A stretch of DNA of 34,192 bases, taken from positions 1 through 34,192 of the forward strand of contig JAGBHF010000033.1 in assembly GCA_017935645.1 (NCBI GenBank). The letters run 5' to 3'. Below the pieces are notes generated by a model. It was given only the letters and a program-made list of their open reading frames with translations, had not been told where the DNA came from and made no database searches. This document shows positions 25,970 through 34,192 of the stretch, piece by piece. The number at the start of each line of letters is the position of its first letter. The first letter of the stretch is position 1. The DNA is from Bacteroidaceae bacterium. Its GTDB lineage: Bacteria > Bacteroidota > Bacteroidia > Bacteroidales > Barnesiellaceae_A. Both the position numbers and the translations under genes were made by a program.

Positions 25970-27196
25970 ATGTTGCGAAAATTGCGCTTTGGGGTGATTA
26001 TAACAGTGTTGTTGGCGGCGTTGGGCATGCGTGCCGAATGTGCCACACCTGTACCCGACAATAGCGTGTCGCCCGATACATTGCGCGTGTCACTCATTAC
26101 TTGCGCTCCCGGCCCCGAGGTATATCAGTTGTTTGGTCACACAGCCATGCGTGTGCAACGCAGTGGGGTTGACGGCTTCGACATGGTATTCAACTACGGA
26201 GTCTTTTCGTTCTCCGACGATTTTGTCTTTAAGTTTACCCAAGGACACACCGATTATATGCTTGCAGTGTATGACTTCAAGTATTTCCTTACCGACTATG
26301 TCATGCGAGGCTCATCGGTGTATGAACAGGAGTTAAACCTTACACATGCCGAGCGCGAGGCTCTCTTCGATGCGCTGTGCAACAATGCCCGTGCCGAAAA
26401 TCGCGTGTATCGTTATAACTTCTTGTACGACAACTGTGCTACACGCCCCCGCGATAAGGTCGAAGAGGCTGTGGTGGGCGAACATATCGTATATGCCGAT
26501 AGTGATACACTCTATACTTTCCGCGAGTTGATACGTCATTATGCCGTCAATTATCCTTGGCTTACCTTTGGTATCGACATGGCATTAGGGCGCGATTTGG
26601 ATCAAACCGCCACTTGGCGCGAACATATGTTTGTACCATTGTTGTTGCAGAAGGCTTGCGACGAAGCGGTTGTGGTCAATGATGCCACCTTGCAAGAACG
26701 TCCGTTAGTGAGTGCAACGACCGAGTTGTTTCACTCGGACGAGAGCCCTGTTATGCCTCCTACACCGTGGTACATGACTCCTATGGCATGTGCCCTGTTG
26801 TTGCTTGCCGTTACGTTGCTTATTACGCTGAGAGATATACGCACCCATCGCCTATCAAGGTGGTACGACACAGTGTTGGGTGTGATTATGTTCCTATGTG
26901 GGCTTATTATATACTTCCTTGTTATATGCTCCGAGCATCCTGCCACATCGTTCAACCTACACGCCTTGTGGCTCACTCCGTTGGCTATAATGCCGGCTGT
27001 GTTGCCTTATTTTAGCAAGGCTATGCCGGTAGTAAGGTGGTATTATATAGTCAATATGGCATTGCTCATGCTTTTTGTCGTATTGGTGATGTGTGGGGTG
27101 CAATGTATCGATTGGGCGGTGTTGCCATTGATTGCCGTATCGGCATTGCGCTCATTCAATTTTATCTATTACTATAAAAATAAATATGCGATATAA
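25970..27196 (+). CDS. DUF4105 membrane protein
   Basis: A 408-residue exported protein: signal peptide 1-25, a periplasmic DUF4105 domain (about 38-230) and four or five C-terminal membrane helices (about 265-400). Domain marks are YQLFGHTAMRVQ (His57), VFNYGVFSF, and YRYNFLYDNCATRPRDKV (Cys156). The order His, then Asn-Cys, recalls permuted papain-like (LRAT/NlpC) enzymes; this is my inference. ATG 25970 was chosen because it opens a standard signal peptide; ATG 25949 would add MVLQVID. A possible -7 box TAacTTTA is at 25924-25931. Its stop shares one base with the next ATG (TAATG), so the two are coupled. Confidence 0.85.
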   Translation: MLRKLRFGVIITVLLAALGMRAECATPVPDNSVSPDTLRVSLITCAPGPEVYQLFGHTAMRVQRSGVDGFDMVFNYGVFSFSDDFVFKFTQGHTDYMLAVYDFKYFLTDYVMRGSSVYEQELNLTHAEREALFDALCNNARAENRVYRYNFLYDNCATRPRDKVEEAVVGEHIVYADSDTLYTFRELIRHYAVNYPWLTFGIDMALGRDLDQTATWREHMFVPLLLQKACDEAVVVNDATLQERPLVSATTELFHSDESPVMPPTPWYMTPMACALLLLAVTLLITLRDIRTHRLSRWYDTVLGVIMFLCGLIIYFLVICSEHPATSFNLHALWLTPLAIMPAVLPYFSKAMPVVRWYYIVNMALLMLFVVLVMCGVQCIDWAVLPLIAVSALRSFNFIYYYKNKYAI

Positions 27197-28779
27197 TGAA
27201 TAAAGTCCTTGCCTCATTGTTGCTTTCGTTGGTGATAGTTCCTACAGGTGTTAAGGCACAGTCGGATGCACCTCGCTTGGTTGTAGGCATTACGGTCGAC
27301 CAGTTGCGTAGCGACTATCTCAATGCGTTGCAACACCTTTTTAGCGAAAAGGGATTCAAGCTTGTTATGCAGGAAGGTGTGGTATGTGAAGATGTATTGT
27401 TTGACTTTCCTTACCTCGACCGCGCTGTTTCAACGGCTGCCATTCACACAGGAACCATACCTTTCTACAATGGTATTGTGGCTGAGGAGGTTTTCGACAA
27501 GTTTACACGCAAGGAGAGGAGTATTCTCTATGATGATCAATTCATGGGTAACGGTACGACCGACTACTTTTCGGCGCGTTCGTTGCTGGTATCGACCCTG
27601 AGTGATGAGATAAAGATAGTAGGCAATGGACTGGGGCGAGTATACTCTATAGCCCCTGATGCTTCCACTGCAATTATGTCGGCCGGACACATCGCCAACA
27701 GTGCATTGTGGATAGACGACGAGACAGGACGATGGGTGACAACAACCTATTATACCGATGCACCGGCCTTTGTGTTGCATCCCTATTACAAACACTCTCC
27801 GTCGAATACTATCGCTACATTATCGTGGTCGCCCATGTACGCATCCGACCGTTATACGGCGATGCCCTATCAGATACCGCCTTATCGATTTACACACACC
27901 ATATCGCCCAAGGAGCATAACCGATTTGCTATCTACAAGACTACACCTATGGTCAATGATGCGGTGACGGATGTGTCGATAGAGATACTTTCCAGTGCAT
28001 CATTGGGCAAGCGCGATCAGCTTGATATGATAACAATAGGCTATACTCTTGCTCCCTATAATAATGGAACGGTGCAGAAGTATGGCTTGGAGTTGCAAGA
28101 TGCCTATGTGCGCCTGGATGCCAATCTTACCCGTCTTTTTCAGGCAATAGACAGTAGCGTAGGGTTGGAAAATACAGTGGTGTTTATCACTTCCACCGGA
28201 TACTTTACAGGCGAAGGTCGTGAGCCATCGTTCTATAAGATTCAGTCGGGCGAATTCTATCCCAAGCGTGCCGTATCGTTGCTCAACTTGTATCTGATGG
28301 CTATCTATGGGCATGGCGATTGGGTAACAGGATATAGCCACAACCAGATATATCTCAACCGTGAGTTTATCAAAGAACGTAATATAGAACTTGAGGAGGT
28401 ACGTGACAAAGCGGCTCAGTTCCTGATAGATATGGAGGGTGTACAAGATGTATACACCCAACATCGCATTTTGTTGCGTAGTACCAACGAACACACCGAC
28501 CGCCTGCGTCGTGGTATGTCGTCGACTCTCTCGGGTGATATATTTATAGAACTTGTGCCCGGATGGGAAATAGTGTATGAAGATCAGGCCGACACACGCC
28601 AATATATTCGTCACAATGCCGTGTCAGCTCCCTTTATGCTCTTGGCTCCCAATGTGCCCGCGCAGAAGATAGAGCATCCTATCGATGTAACCTCTATAGC
28701 CCCCACAGTATCGCGCGTGCTGCGCATACGTGCCCCCAACGGATGTACTACACGTCCGCTCGATATAGAGTATAAATAA
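27196..28779 (+). CDS. PafA-like alkaline phosphatase superfamily protein, probably inactive
   Basis: A 527-residue exported protein (signal 1-22) related to PafA and type I phosphodiesterases. Asp35 (GITVDQLRSDY) keeps one metal ligand and Thr80 (AVSTAAIHTG) aligns with the nucleophile. Other ligands look lost: the family TADHG is ITSTG here (Ser333-Thr334 for Asp-His), and the Asp...His pair expected near 280 is replaced by MITIGYTLAPYNN. The C-terminal His motif is not evident either. It is thus probably a pseudoenzyme or a very altered hydrolase. I recall relatives in other Bacteroidales with a similar LTSTGY string. It is translationally coupled to the DUF4105 gene and lies just before secA. 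Confidence 0.85.
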   Translation: MNKVLASLLLSLVIVPTGVKAQSDAPRLVVGITVDQLRSDYLNALQHLFSEKGFKLVMQEGVVCEDVLFDFPYLDRAVSTAAIHTGTIPFYNGIVAEEVFDKFTRKERSILYDDQFMGNGTTDYFSARSLLVSTLSDEIKIVGNGLGRVYSIAPDASTAIMSAGHIANSALWIDDETGRWVTTTYYTDAPAFVLHPYYKHSPSNTIATLSWSPMYASDRYTAMPYQIPPYRFTHTISPKEHNRFAIYKTTPMVNDAVTDVSIEILSSASLGKRDQLDMITIGYTLAPYNNGTVQKYGLELQDAYVRLDANLTRLFQAIDSSVGLENTVVFITSTGYFTGEGREPSFYKIQSGEFYPKRAVSLLNLYLMAIYGHGDWVTGYSHNQIYLNREFIKERNIELEEVRDKAAQFLIDMEGVQDVYTQHRILLRSTNEHTDRLRRGMSSTLSGDIFIELVPGWEIVYEDQADTRQYIRHNAVSAPFMLLAPNVPAQKIEHPIDVTSIAPTVSRVLRIRAPNGCTTRPLDIEYK

Positions 28780-28864
28780 CATTGTTATACTCTGTTGCGG
28801 AGGGTATAGAGCAATACTATTGCATCTAATTGCCTATTTTTTAGGCACTGCCGAAAAAAATCAC

Positions 28865-28872
28865 TATTTTTG
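28865..28872 (+). promoter_or_regulatory. secA promoter -7 box
   Basis: TAttTTTG followed by CATC is a perfect -7 box, 62 bases before the secA ATG. A T-rich TTTTTTAG (28837-28844) stands in the -33 region, and a small TGCCTA/TAGGCA hairpin (28831-28847) overlaps it. Confidence 0.55.
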
Positions 28873-28934
28873 CATCTGTTTTTGTCGAGAACTGTTTTCT
28901 CGCACCTTTTTATTGAAAATAAATACAACCATAT

Positions 28935-31900
28935 ATGGGACTTAATGACTTTCTGAAAAAACTGTTCGGTAACAAGTCGCAACGCGACATCAAAGAAGTA
29001 GATCCTTATATCAAGAAGATTAAGGCTATCTATCCCGAACTGCAAAAATTGTCGAATGACGAGTTGCGTGCTCGTATCGACGTTGTAAAGCAAAATTTGC
29101 AAAATCGTGTAGCTGCCGAGCGTGAGCGTATTGCCACCATCAAGGCTGAGATAGAGAATACCGACTACGACAAACGCGCACCGATGTGGAGCGAGGTTGA
29201 CAAGCTCGAAAAAGAGGTTCTCAAGAAGCTCGAAGAGGGATTGGACGAGGCTCTTCCCGAGGTGTTTGCCGTTGTGAAGGAGACATCGCGCCGCTTTGCC
29301 GAGAATGAAGAGGTGGTAGTAACAGCTACCCAATTCGACCGCGACTTGGCTCCCACACACGACTTTGTTCGCATCGAGGGCGATAAAGCTATCTATCAAA
29401 ATCACTGGATGGCCGGTGGTAATGAGGTGACATGGAATATGGTACACTACGATGTACAGTTGATAGGTGGTGTGGTACTGCATAAAGGTAAAATTGCCGA
29501 GATGGCTACCGGTGAGGGTAAAACCCTTGTGGCAACCTTGCCTGTGTTCCTCAATGCATTGACTCGCAATGGTGTACACGTGGTTACTGTCAACGATTAT
29601 CTGTCGAAACGTGACTCGGAGTGGATGGGGCCCCTATATATGTTCCACGGATTGTCGGTAGATTGTATCGACAAGCACCAGCCCAACTCCGAAGCTCGTC
29701 GTAAGGCTTATGAGGCCGATATTACCTTTGGTACAAACAACGAGTTCGGTTTCGACTACTTGCGCGATAATATGGCAGGTAATCCCCAAGACCTCGTACA
29801 ACGTCCTCACAACTATGCCATTGTCGATGAGGTCGACTCGGTACTTATCGACGATGCTCGTACTCCGTTGATTATATCAGGTCCTACCCCCAAGGGCGAA
29901 GACCAAATGTTTGAGGAGTTCTGTCCCAAGGTTGAGGAGCTTGTAAAGACTCAACGCACACTTGTAACCCGCATGCTTGCCGAGGCTAAGGAGAAAATTG
30001 CTTCGGAAGATAAGAAGACCAAGGAAGAGGGTGCTATATTGTTGTTCCGTTGTTTCAAGGGTTTGCCTAAGAACAGTGCATTGATTCGCTATTTGAGCGA
30101 GCCCGGTATCAAGTCGTTGATGCTCGATACAGAGGCTATATATATGGAGCAAAACAACCGTCGCATGCACGAGATTACCGACGACTTGTATTTCGTAATC
30201 GACGAGAAGAACAATAGTATCGACCTTACCGATAAGGGTATCGATGCCATGACAGGCAAGAGTTCCGACCCCGAATTCTTTGTATTGCCCAACATCAGCG
30301 AACAATTGGCTCTGCTCGAGAACGAGAATCTCACTCCCGAGGAGCGTCAAGCTAAGAAAGACGAATATTTGCAAGACTATGCCATCAAGTCGGAGCGTGT
30401 ACACACCGTACACCAACTCTTGAAGGCCTATACACTCTTTGCCCTCAATGACCAATATGTGGTGATAGACAATAAAGTAAAGATTGTCGATGAGCAAACC
30501 GGTCGTATCATGGAGGGGCGTCGCTATTCGGATGGCTTGCACCAAGCTATCGAGGCCAAAGAGCGCGTGAAGGTTGAGGCTGCTACTCAAACTTTTGCCA
30601 CCATTACCTTGCAAAACTACTTCCGTATGTATAACAAGCTCGCCGGTATGACCGGTACTGCCGAAACCGAGGCAAGTGAGTTCTGGGAGATATACAAACT
30701 TGATGTAGTGACCATCCCCACTAACAAGCCCATTGCTCGTATCGACATGAACGACCGCGTGTACAAGACCAAGCGTGCCAAGTACAACGCTATTATCGAA
30801 GAGATTGTCGAGATGGTAGCTCAAGGCCGCCCGGTATTGGTGGGTACTACTTCGGTAGAGATATCGGAGTTGTTGAGCCGTATGCTCACACAACGCAAGA
30901 TACAACACAATGTATTGAATGCCAAGTTGCACCAAAAAGAGGCAGAAATTGTGGCTCGTGCCGGCGAAAAGGGTGTTGTTACCATTGCTACCAACATGGC
31001 CGGTCGTGGTACCGATATCAAGCTCACTCCCGAGGTGCGCGAGGCTGGTGGTTTGGCCATTATAGGTACCGAGCGTCACGAATCGCGCCGTGTCGACCGT
31101 CAGTTGCGTGGTCGTTCGGGTCGTCAAGGTGACGTAGGTTCTTCGGTATTCTTCGTTTCGTTTGAGGATACTGTAATGCGTCTCTTTGCTACCGATAACG
31201 TTGTGAAGATGCTCGACCGTCTCGGATTTAAAGAGGACGAAATGTTGGAGCACAAGATGGTTACCAACTCTATCGAGAATGCTCAACGTCGCGTTGAGGA
31301 GAACAACTTCGGTATCCGTAAGCGCTTGCTTGAGTATGACGACGTAATGAATACCCAACGTAGTGTTATCTACTCAAAGCGTCACCACGCCTTGATGGGT
31401 GAACGTATCGGTATTGACATCCTCGATACCTTCCGCGACATGGTAGAGTCGCTCGTTAATGAGTACGATGCAGCGACCGACTACGAGGACTTGTCACTCG
31501 AGGTATTCAAAGTATTTGCTATCGAGATGCCTGCCGATGCCAATACCTTCTATGGTATGCGCAAGCCCGAGCGTATCGAGGCTCTTAACAATGCCGTTGT
31601 AGAGGCCTTCAAGCGCAAAGGCGACCGTATGGCCGAGATAGCTCACCTCAACATCAAGCCCTTCGTTGAGGAGCGCAACTTGCAAGGACTTATCCGTGTG
31701 CCCATTACCGATGGTAAGCGCATCTTTGGCATCCCTTGCGACCTGCAAGAGGCCTACGATTCAGAGTCGCGTAGCGTTGTGAAGAACTTCCAAAAGGCTG
31801 TTATGCTGATGACTATCGATGAGGCTTGGAAGGAACACCTCCGCGAGCTCGACCAATTGCGTCAATCGGTACAAAATGCCTCGTATGAGCAAAAGGATCC

Positions 31901-32243
31901 CTTGTTGATTTACAAACTCGAGTCGTTCAAGCTCTTTGAGGAGATGCTCAATAATATGAACCGCAAGGTTATTGCCTTGTTGATGCGTGGACAAATATAC
32001 GTACGCGAGCCTCAAGACATACGTCAAGCAGCACCCGAGCAACGTCGCCCCACACCCCAATACCGTGAGAGCAAAGAGCAATATCCCGGTTCGGGCTCAA
32101 TGGAGGCAGCACGCCAAGCATCGGCCAACCAAGTTCCCCAACCCCGCACACCTATCGTTGCAGCACCCAAGGTAGGTCGCAACGACCCCTGTCCCTGCGG
32201 TAGCGGTAAGAAATACAAAAACTGCCACGGAAAAGAGGCATAA
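28935..32243 (+). CDS. secA: Preprotein translocase ATPase SecA
   Basis: SecA (1102 residues) drives proteins through SecYEG. Order: N-terminal helix (1-20), NBD1 with ATGEGKT (191-197) and the DEVD box ([15 protein letters not shown]), the preprotein-crosslinking domain, NBD2 ([26 protein letters not shown]), the helical scaffold and wing domains, and a Gln/Pro-rich linker to a C-terminal zinc motif [13 protein letters not shown]. It is about 200 residues longer than E. coli SecA, which is normal for Bacteroidota: extra residues lie around 50-140 and near 330-480. The zinc motif binds SecB or ribosomes in other species. It has its own promoter and terminator. Confidence 0.98.
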   Translation: MGLNDFLKKLFGNKSQRDIKEVDPYIKKIKAIYPELQKLSNDELRARIDVVKQNLQNRVAAERERIATIKAEIENTDYDKRAPMWSEVDKLEKEVLKKLEEGLDEALPEVFAVVKETSRRFAENEEVVVTATQFDRDLAPTHDFVRIEGDKAIYQNHWMAGGNEVTWNMVHYDVQLIGGVVLHKGKIAEMATGEGKTLVATLPVFLNALTRNGVHVVTVNDYLSKRDSEWMGPLYMFHGLSVDCIDKHQPNSEARRKAYEADITFGTNNEFGFDYLRDNMAGNPQDLVQRPHNYAIVDEVDSVLIDDARTPLIISGPTPKGEDQMFEEFCPKVEELVKTQRTLVTRMLAEAKEKIASEDKKTKEEGAILLFRCFKGLPKNSALIRYLSEPGIKSLMLDTEAIYMEQNNRRMHEITDDLYFVIDEKNNSIDLTDKGIDAMTGKSSDPEFFVLPNISEQLALLENENLTPEERQAKKDEYLQDYAIKSERVHTVHQLLKAYTLFALNDQYVVIDNKVKIVDEQTGRIMEGRRYSDGLHQAIEAKERVKVEAATQTFATITLQNYFRMYNKLAGMTGTAETEASEFWEIYKLDVVTIPTNKPIARIDMNDRVYKTKRAKYNAIIEEIVEMVAQGRPVLVGTTSVEISELLSRMLTQRKIQHNVLNAKLHQKEAEIVARAGEKGVVTIATNMAGRGTDIKLTPEVREAGGLAIIGTERHESRRVDRQLRGRSGRQGDVGSSVFFVSFEDTVMRLFATDNVVKMLDRLGFKEDEMLEHKMVTNSIENAQRRVEENNFGIRKRLLEYDDVMNTQRSVIYSKRHHALMGERIGIDILDTFRDMVESLVNEYDAATDYEDLSLEVFKVFAIEMPADANTFYGMRKPERIEALNNAVVEAFKRKGDRMAEIAHLNIKPFVEERNLQGLIRVPITDGKRIFGIPCDLQEAYDSESRSVVKNFQKAVMLMTIDEAWKEHLRELDQLRQSVQNASYEQKDPLLIYKLESFKLFEEMLNNMNRKVIALLMRGQIYVREPQDIRQAAPEQRRPTPQYRESKEQYPGSGSMEAARQASANQVPQPRTPIVAAPKVGRNDPCPCGSGKKYKNCHGKEA

Positions 32244-32260
32244 AGCCCTGAACCATAAAT

Positions 32261-32308
32261 AACAAACCGGTGGATGTATCTGTATGATATATCCACCGGT
32301 TTGTTTTA
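32261..32308 (+). terminator. Strong terminator after secA
   Basis: AACAAACCGGTGGAT (32261-32275) pairs perfectly with ATCCACCGGTTTGTT (32291-32305), followed by TTTAT. It lies between secA and the converging nuclease gene and may serve both. Confidence 0.93.
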
Positions 32309-32324
32309 TGAGGTAATGTGTTTG

Positions 32325-33410
32325 TTATGTGAGAATCTTATAACGGATTCCATCTATCTCTCCAGAGAATGAATCGTATTCTTTTATAGTCGATTTAATC
32401 CTCCTAACCTCCTCAGAGTTTTCGCGATAGTATTTACATTCACTAGCATCCCATGCATTAGGGTATTTAGGAGTGCTAAATCTTTTATAACACTTACAAA
32501 TGTATGGGTATTCAGTAGAGTAGTATTTGCACAGCGGACAGAATTTTAGGGATGAGTTTTCTTTTTGAGCTAATGTGCATGCATATTTTATTGAAGTGTT
32601 TAGTTCGATACCTTCACCATCTTTTTCATAAAAACATACCTCAAAATTTCGATCGGATTTTTTTTCAAAAGCATTATAGCAATTAATATATTGTGCAAAT
32701 GTTTTCCCGCTCGGATATAGAAAAAACTTTGGTAAGTTACATTTCCAACCCTTAGTAGTATTTTCAGAAAACGTGTTAAATTTATAGAATTGGGCATATC
32801 CTTCTTTTTCTTCTTCAGGATATTTACTTTCTTCGATACCGGATGATATAAATCTTTCAATATCGGCTTCAGATTTTATAGTTAACTCTATAATTCTATT
32901 ACCAGAGTTTATCTTTTCTTCTGTCGATTTGTGTTTTACATGTATTTCTATAAAAATAGGTTTTTTATTAGGCTCTCTAGAGTTTGTTAGTAAGATGTCT
33001 GCAGTATAATTTTCGTATTGTTTCTCTTCCTGGCATGTGTTATAATATTCTTTAAGATTGAACTCTTCAATATTTCTTGAAACACATTTTATGTTATAAA
33101 GAGGACATGTTTTATGTTTAAAACATTTATGATTTTGAAAATACTTAATCATAAAAGAATCACTGCGTTCAAAATGCTCCTTAATGAGTCGTTTAGCAAG
33201 TTTATGAAGATAGGTTTCGCCGGTACAATTGGGTGTATTGCATTTATGTGCGAAATGCAATACCCTCTTTGTGCCTAATCGAGGTATCAATTCCTCCCCA
33301 CACTCTATACAATGGTAGGTGTGTTCTTTTCTATTTTCTTGAGTTACATCATGTATAGATATAACGTTCTGATGCTCATCGAGAGCATAACCGTACTTTA
33401 TATTATTCAT
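32325..33410 (-). CDS. CoiA-like putative nuclease with zinc-finger ends
   Basis: A 361-residue protein in three parts. Residues 30-65 form a CoiA-type finger (YHCIECGEELIPRLGTKRVL then HFAHKC; Cys34, Cys37, His52/His55, Cys57, Cys62). A nuclease-like core follows: LHKLAKRLIKEHF, then TADILL (Asp138) and FIEIHVKH (Glu155, His157, Lys159), fitting a D...ExH/K endonuclease pattern. The end has a second Cys cluster (Cys291, 294, 305, 307, 325). CoiA acts in DNA uptake in streptococci, but relatives are widespread with unknown jobs. The region is clearly more AT-rich than secA, as in horizontally acquired genes. It begins 6 bases after the XRE gene. Substrate and activity are unknown. Confidence 0.75.
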   Translation of the reverse strand: MNNIKYGYALDEHQNVISIHDVTQENRKEHTYHCIECGEELIPRLGTKRVLHFAHKCNTPNCTGETYLHKLAKRLIKEHFERSDSFMIKYFQNHKCFKHKTCPLYNIKCVSRNIEEFNLKEYYNTCQEEKQYENYTADILLTNSREPNKKPIFIEIHVKHKSTEEKINSGNRIIELTIKSEADIERFISSGIEESKYPEEEKEGYAQFYKFNTFSENTTKGWKCNLPKFFLYPSGKTFAQYINCYNAFEKKSDRNFEVCFYEKDGEGIELNTSIKYACTLAQKENSSLKFCPLCKYYSTEYPYICKCYKRFSTPKYPNAWDASECKYYRENSEEVRRIKSTIKEYDSFSGEIDGIRYKILT

Positions 33411-33416
33411 ATAATT

Positions 33417-33911
33417 CTATTTTAGAGAGTTGGGGACAATATCAACGTGCGCGTCAAGAATTAATGCTAAACGCGATAGAACTTCTATACCGGTTGAGTA
33501 TTTACCTTGTTCTATGCGCGAAAGATTGGCTGCATCTATACCGGCTAGAGTGGCTAAGTCGCGAGCTTCCATTCTTTTTTCCTCACGTATTTCTTTAATG
33601 CGTTTACCAATGCGTATTCGCTCTTTTTCCCTACTACCACCATCTATACCCATAGAAGGCACTGCGTTAAGAACAAAGTCTCTATATATTCGATTTACCA
33701 TAGTCTCTTTATCTTCGTTAAAGTTTCGGTCGAAGATAAATTCAATTAAGTGAAGCAAATAGCTCTTATATTCTTCACTTTCGTACTTTGATAAATTGGA
33801 TAAAATAGAGAACTTTTCTCCGTCAGGTGTTATAACTTCTATAACCCTTTCGTTAATAACTTTGGCTTTGGACTTAGTCTCTGAAGCCATAAATTTTTTA
33901 AAATTCAGCAT
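33417..33911 (-). CDS. XRE-family transcriptional regulator
   Basis: A 164-residue cytoplasmic protein. Residues 101-155 are a Cro/C1-type helix-turn-helix (RIGKRIKEIREEKRMEARDL, AGIDAANLSRIEQGKYSTG), with the recognition helix near ANLSRIEQGK. The N-terminal half (about 20-95) is an unrecognised domain with an ITPDGEKFSIL strand pair and helices; it might sense a signal or pair with a partner. It is the first gene of the operon, 6 bases before the CoiA-like gene. A perfect palindrome spans its promoter, so self-repression is likely. The start could also be ATG 33890. Confidence 0.85.
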   Translation of the reverse strand: MLNFKKFMASETKSKAKVINERVIEVITPDGEKFSILSNLSKYESEEYKSYLLHLIEFIFDRNFNEDKETMVNRIYRDFVLNAVPSMGIDGGSREKERIRIGKRIKEIREEKRMEARDLATLAGIDAANLSRIEQGKYSTGIEVLSRLALILDAHVDIVPNSLK

Positions 33912-33965
33912 TGTTTAATCTTGCGTTTTTAATCTGGTGCACCCCAGTTTTAAATTAAACATGTG

Positions 33966-33996
33966 CAAATGTAGAAATAATTTTTAAATTGGCAAA
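33966..33996 (-). promoter_or_regulatory. Promoter of the XRE/CoiA-like operon
   Basis: On the minus strand: TTTG (33996-33993), 19 bases, TAcaTTTG (33973-33966). The -33 box lies in the centre of the long palindrome (33977-34016), so a bound repressor would block it. A short inverted repeat CTGG/CCAG lies downstream near 33942-33955, in the leader. Confidence 0.75.
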
Positions 33997-34016
33997 TATG
34001 CCAATTTAAAAATTAT
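33977..34016. promoter_or_regulatory. Perfect 18-base-arm palindrome, likely XRE operator
   Basis: Arms 33977-33994 and 33999-34016 are exact inverted repeats around the spacer AATA (33995-33998); the core is TTGGCA, AATA, TGCCAA. It covers the -33 box of the XRE gene. Placement and symmetry suit a dimeric helix-turn-helix repressor. It lacks a T tract and is not terminator-like. Confidence 0.75.
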
Positions 34017-34086
34017 CTAAAAGAATAAATATTGAATGGATTTTTGGCTAATAATTGGGGATTTATGTTTTACGCATGGGTATAAA

Positions 34087-34127
34087 AAGAAAGATGAGGC
34101 AATTTTGTTTACCTCATCTTCTTTATT
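34087..34127 (-). terminator. Terminator of the gene at the right edge
   Basis: AAGATGAGG (34091-34099) pairs exactly with CCTCATCTT (34112-34120). On the minus strand the stem is followed by TCTTTTTATA, a good T tract. It follows the partial gene ending at 34166. Confidence 0.8.
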
Positions 34128-34165
34128 AAACCGCTGTTGTTCAGCGAAATTTACGGAAATTTGGT

Positions 34166-34192
34166 TTAATACTCCTCCTCGTTAAAGAAGAA
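34166..34192 (-). CDS. C-terminal tail of a gene cut by the window edge
   Basis: Nine codons on the minus strand read FFFNEEEY and a TAA stop, followed 38 bases on by a terminator of the same direction. That layout suggests the end of a real gene starting outside the window. The acidic tail is too short to name a family. Confidence 0.4.
   Translation of the reverse strand, partial: FFFNEEEY

Noticed and set aside
28831-28847. TGCCTA/TAGGCA hairpin as a terminator before secA
   Set aside because: The stem is only six pairs and no T tract follows; it overlaps the secA promoter region.
29877-31358. 493-codon open frame on the minus strand inside secA
   Set aside because: It is fully antisense to the SecA motor domains, has no promoter or family match, and its composition is what the codon bias of secA gives on the other strand.
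32325-33911. Toxin-antitoxin reading of the XRE/CoiA-like pair
   Set aside because: Sizes are too large for a classical pair and no toxin fold is visible. It is described as a regulator and putative nuclease only.
1-34192. CRISPR arrays, tRNA or rRNA genes and insertion sequences
   Set aside because: No regular spaced repeats, cloverleaf with CCA end, rRNA signature or transposase frame was seen on either strand.

Overview
The window looks like chromosome from a gut-type member of the Bacteroidales (phylum Bacteroidota). Seen directly: promoters of the Bacteroidota form (TTTG about 20 bases before TAnnTTTG), lipoproteins with acidic residues after the lipid cysteine, a type IX secretion (T9SS) cargo tail, a PorT-type protein, a SecA of 1102 residues, and DUF1573, DUF4105, DUF4374 and DUF5715 proteins. 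Family or genus cannot be fixed from sequence alone. No tRNA, rRNA, CRISPR array or transposase was seen.

Layout, left to right. 1-3040: a palindromic intergenic repeat, a T9SS cargo on the minus strand, rplS with its terminator, and a DMT transporter. 3180-8190: a three-gene operon matching the xenosiderophore system XusABC (TonB-dependent receptor, DUF4374 surface lipoprotein, PepSY inner-membrane protein). 8330-12475: ispD and recG from a composite promoter, then an M23/LysM envelope peptidase. 12545-16610 (minus): a transglutaminase-like exported protein, a CatA-type acetyltransferase, and pdxB-yqgE-small ORF. 16760-21160 (plus): two DUF1573 proteins, meaB, porT and a GT2 glycosyltransferase. 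21170-25825 (minus): a five-gene operon of an exported nitroreductase, a DUF5715/M15-like lipoprotein, and a substrate-binding lipoprotein, FecCD permease and ATPase of an iron/haem/cobalamin-class ABC importer. 25920-32310 (plus): a DUF4105 protein, a PafA-like protein that has lost most metal ligands, and secA. 32325-34192 (minus): an AT-rich module of an XRE regulator and a CoiA-like putative nuclease behind a long perfect palindrome, then the tail of a gene running off the window.

Two themes link the genes. One is metal or cofactor acquisition: XusABC handles the outer membrane and surface, and the ABC importer could carry substrate over the inner membrane, although nothing in the sequence shows they share one. 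The other is envelope biogenesis and export (SecA, PorT and a T9SS cargo, M23 and M15-like enzymes, DUF4105, the pseudo-phosphatase). The items most worth a second look are the XRE/CoiA-like module with its operator, the degenerate PafA-like protein between DUF4105 and secA, and a roughly 90-bp composite promoter repeat found upstream of both ispD and the ABC operon.
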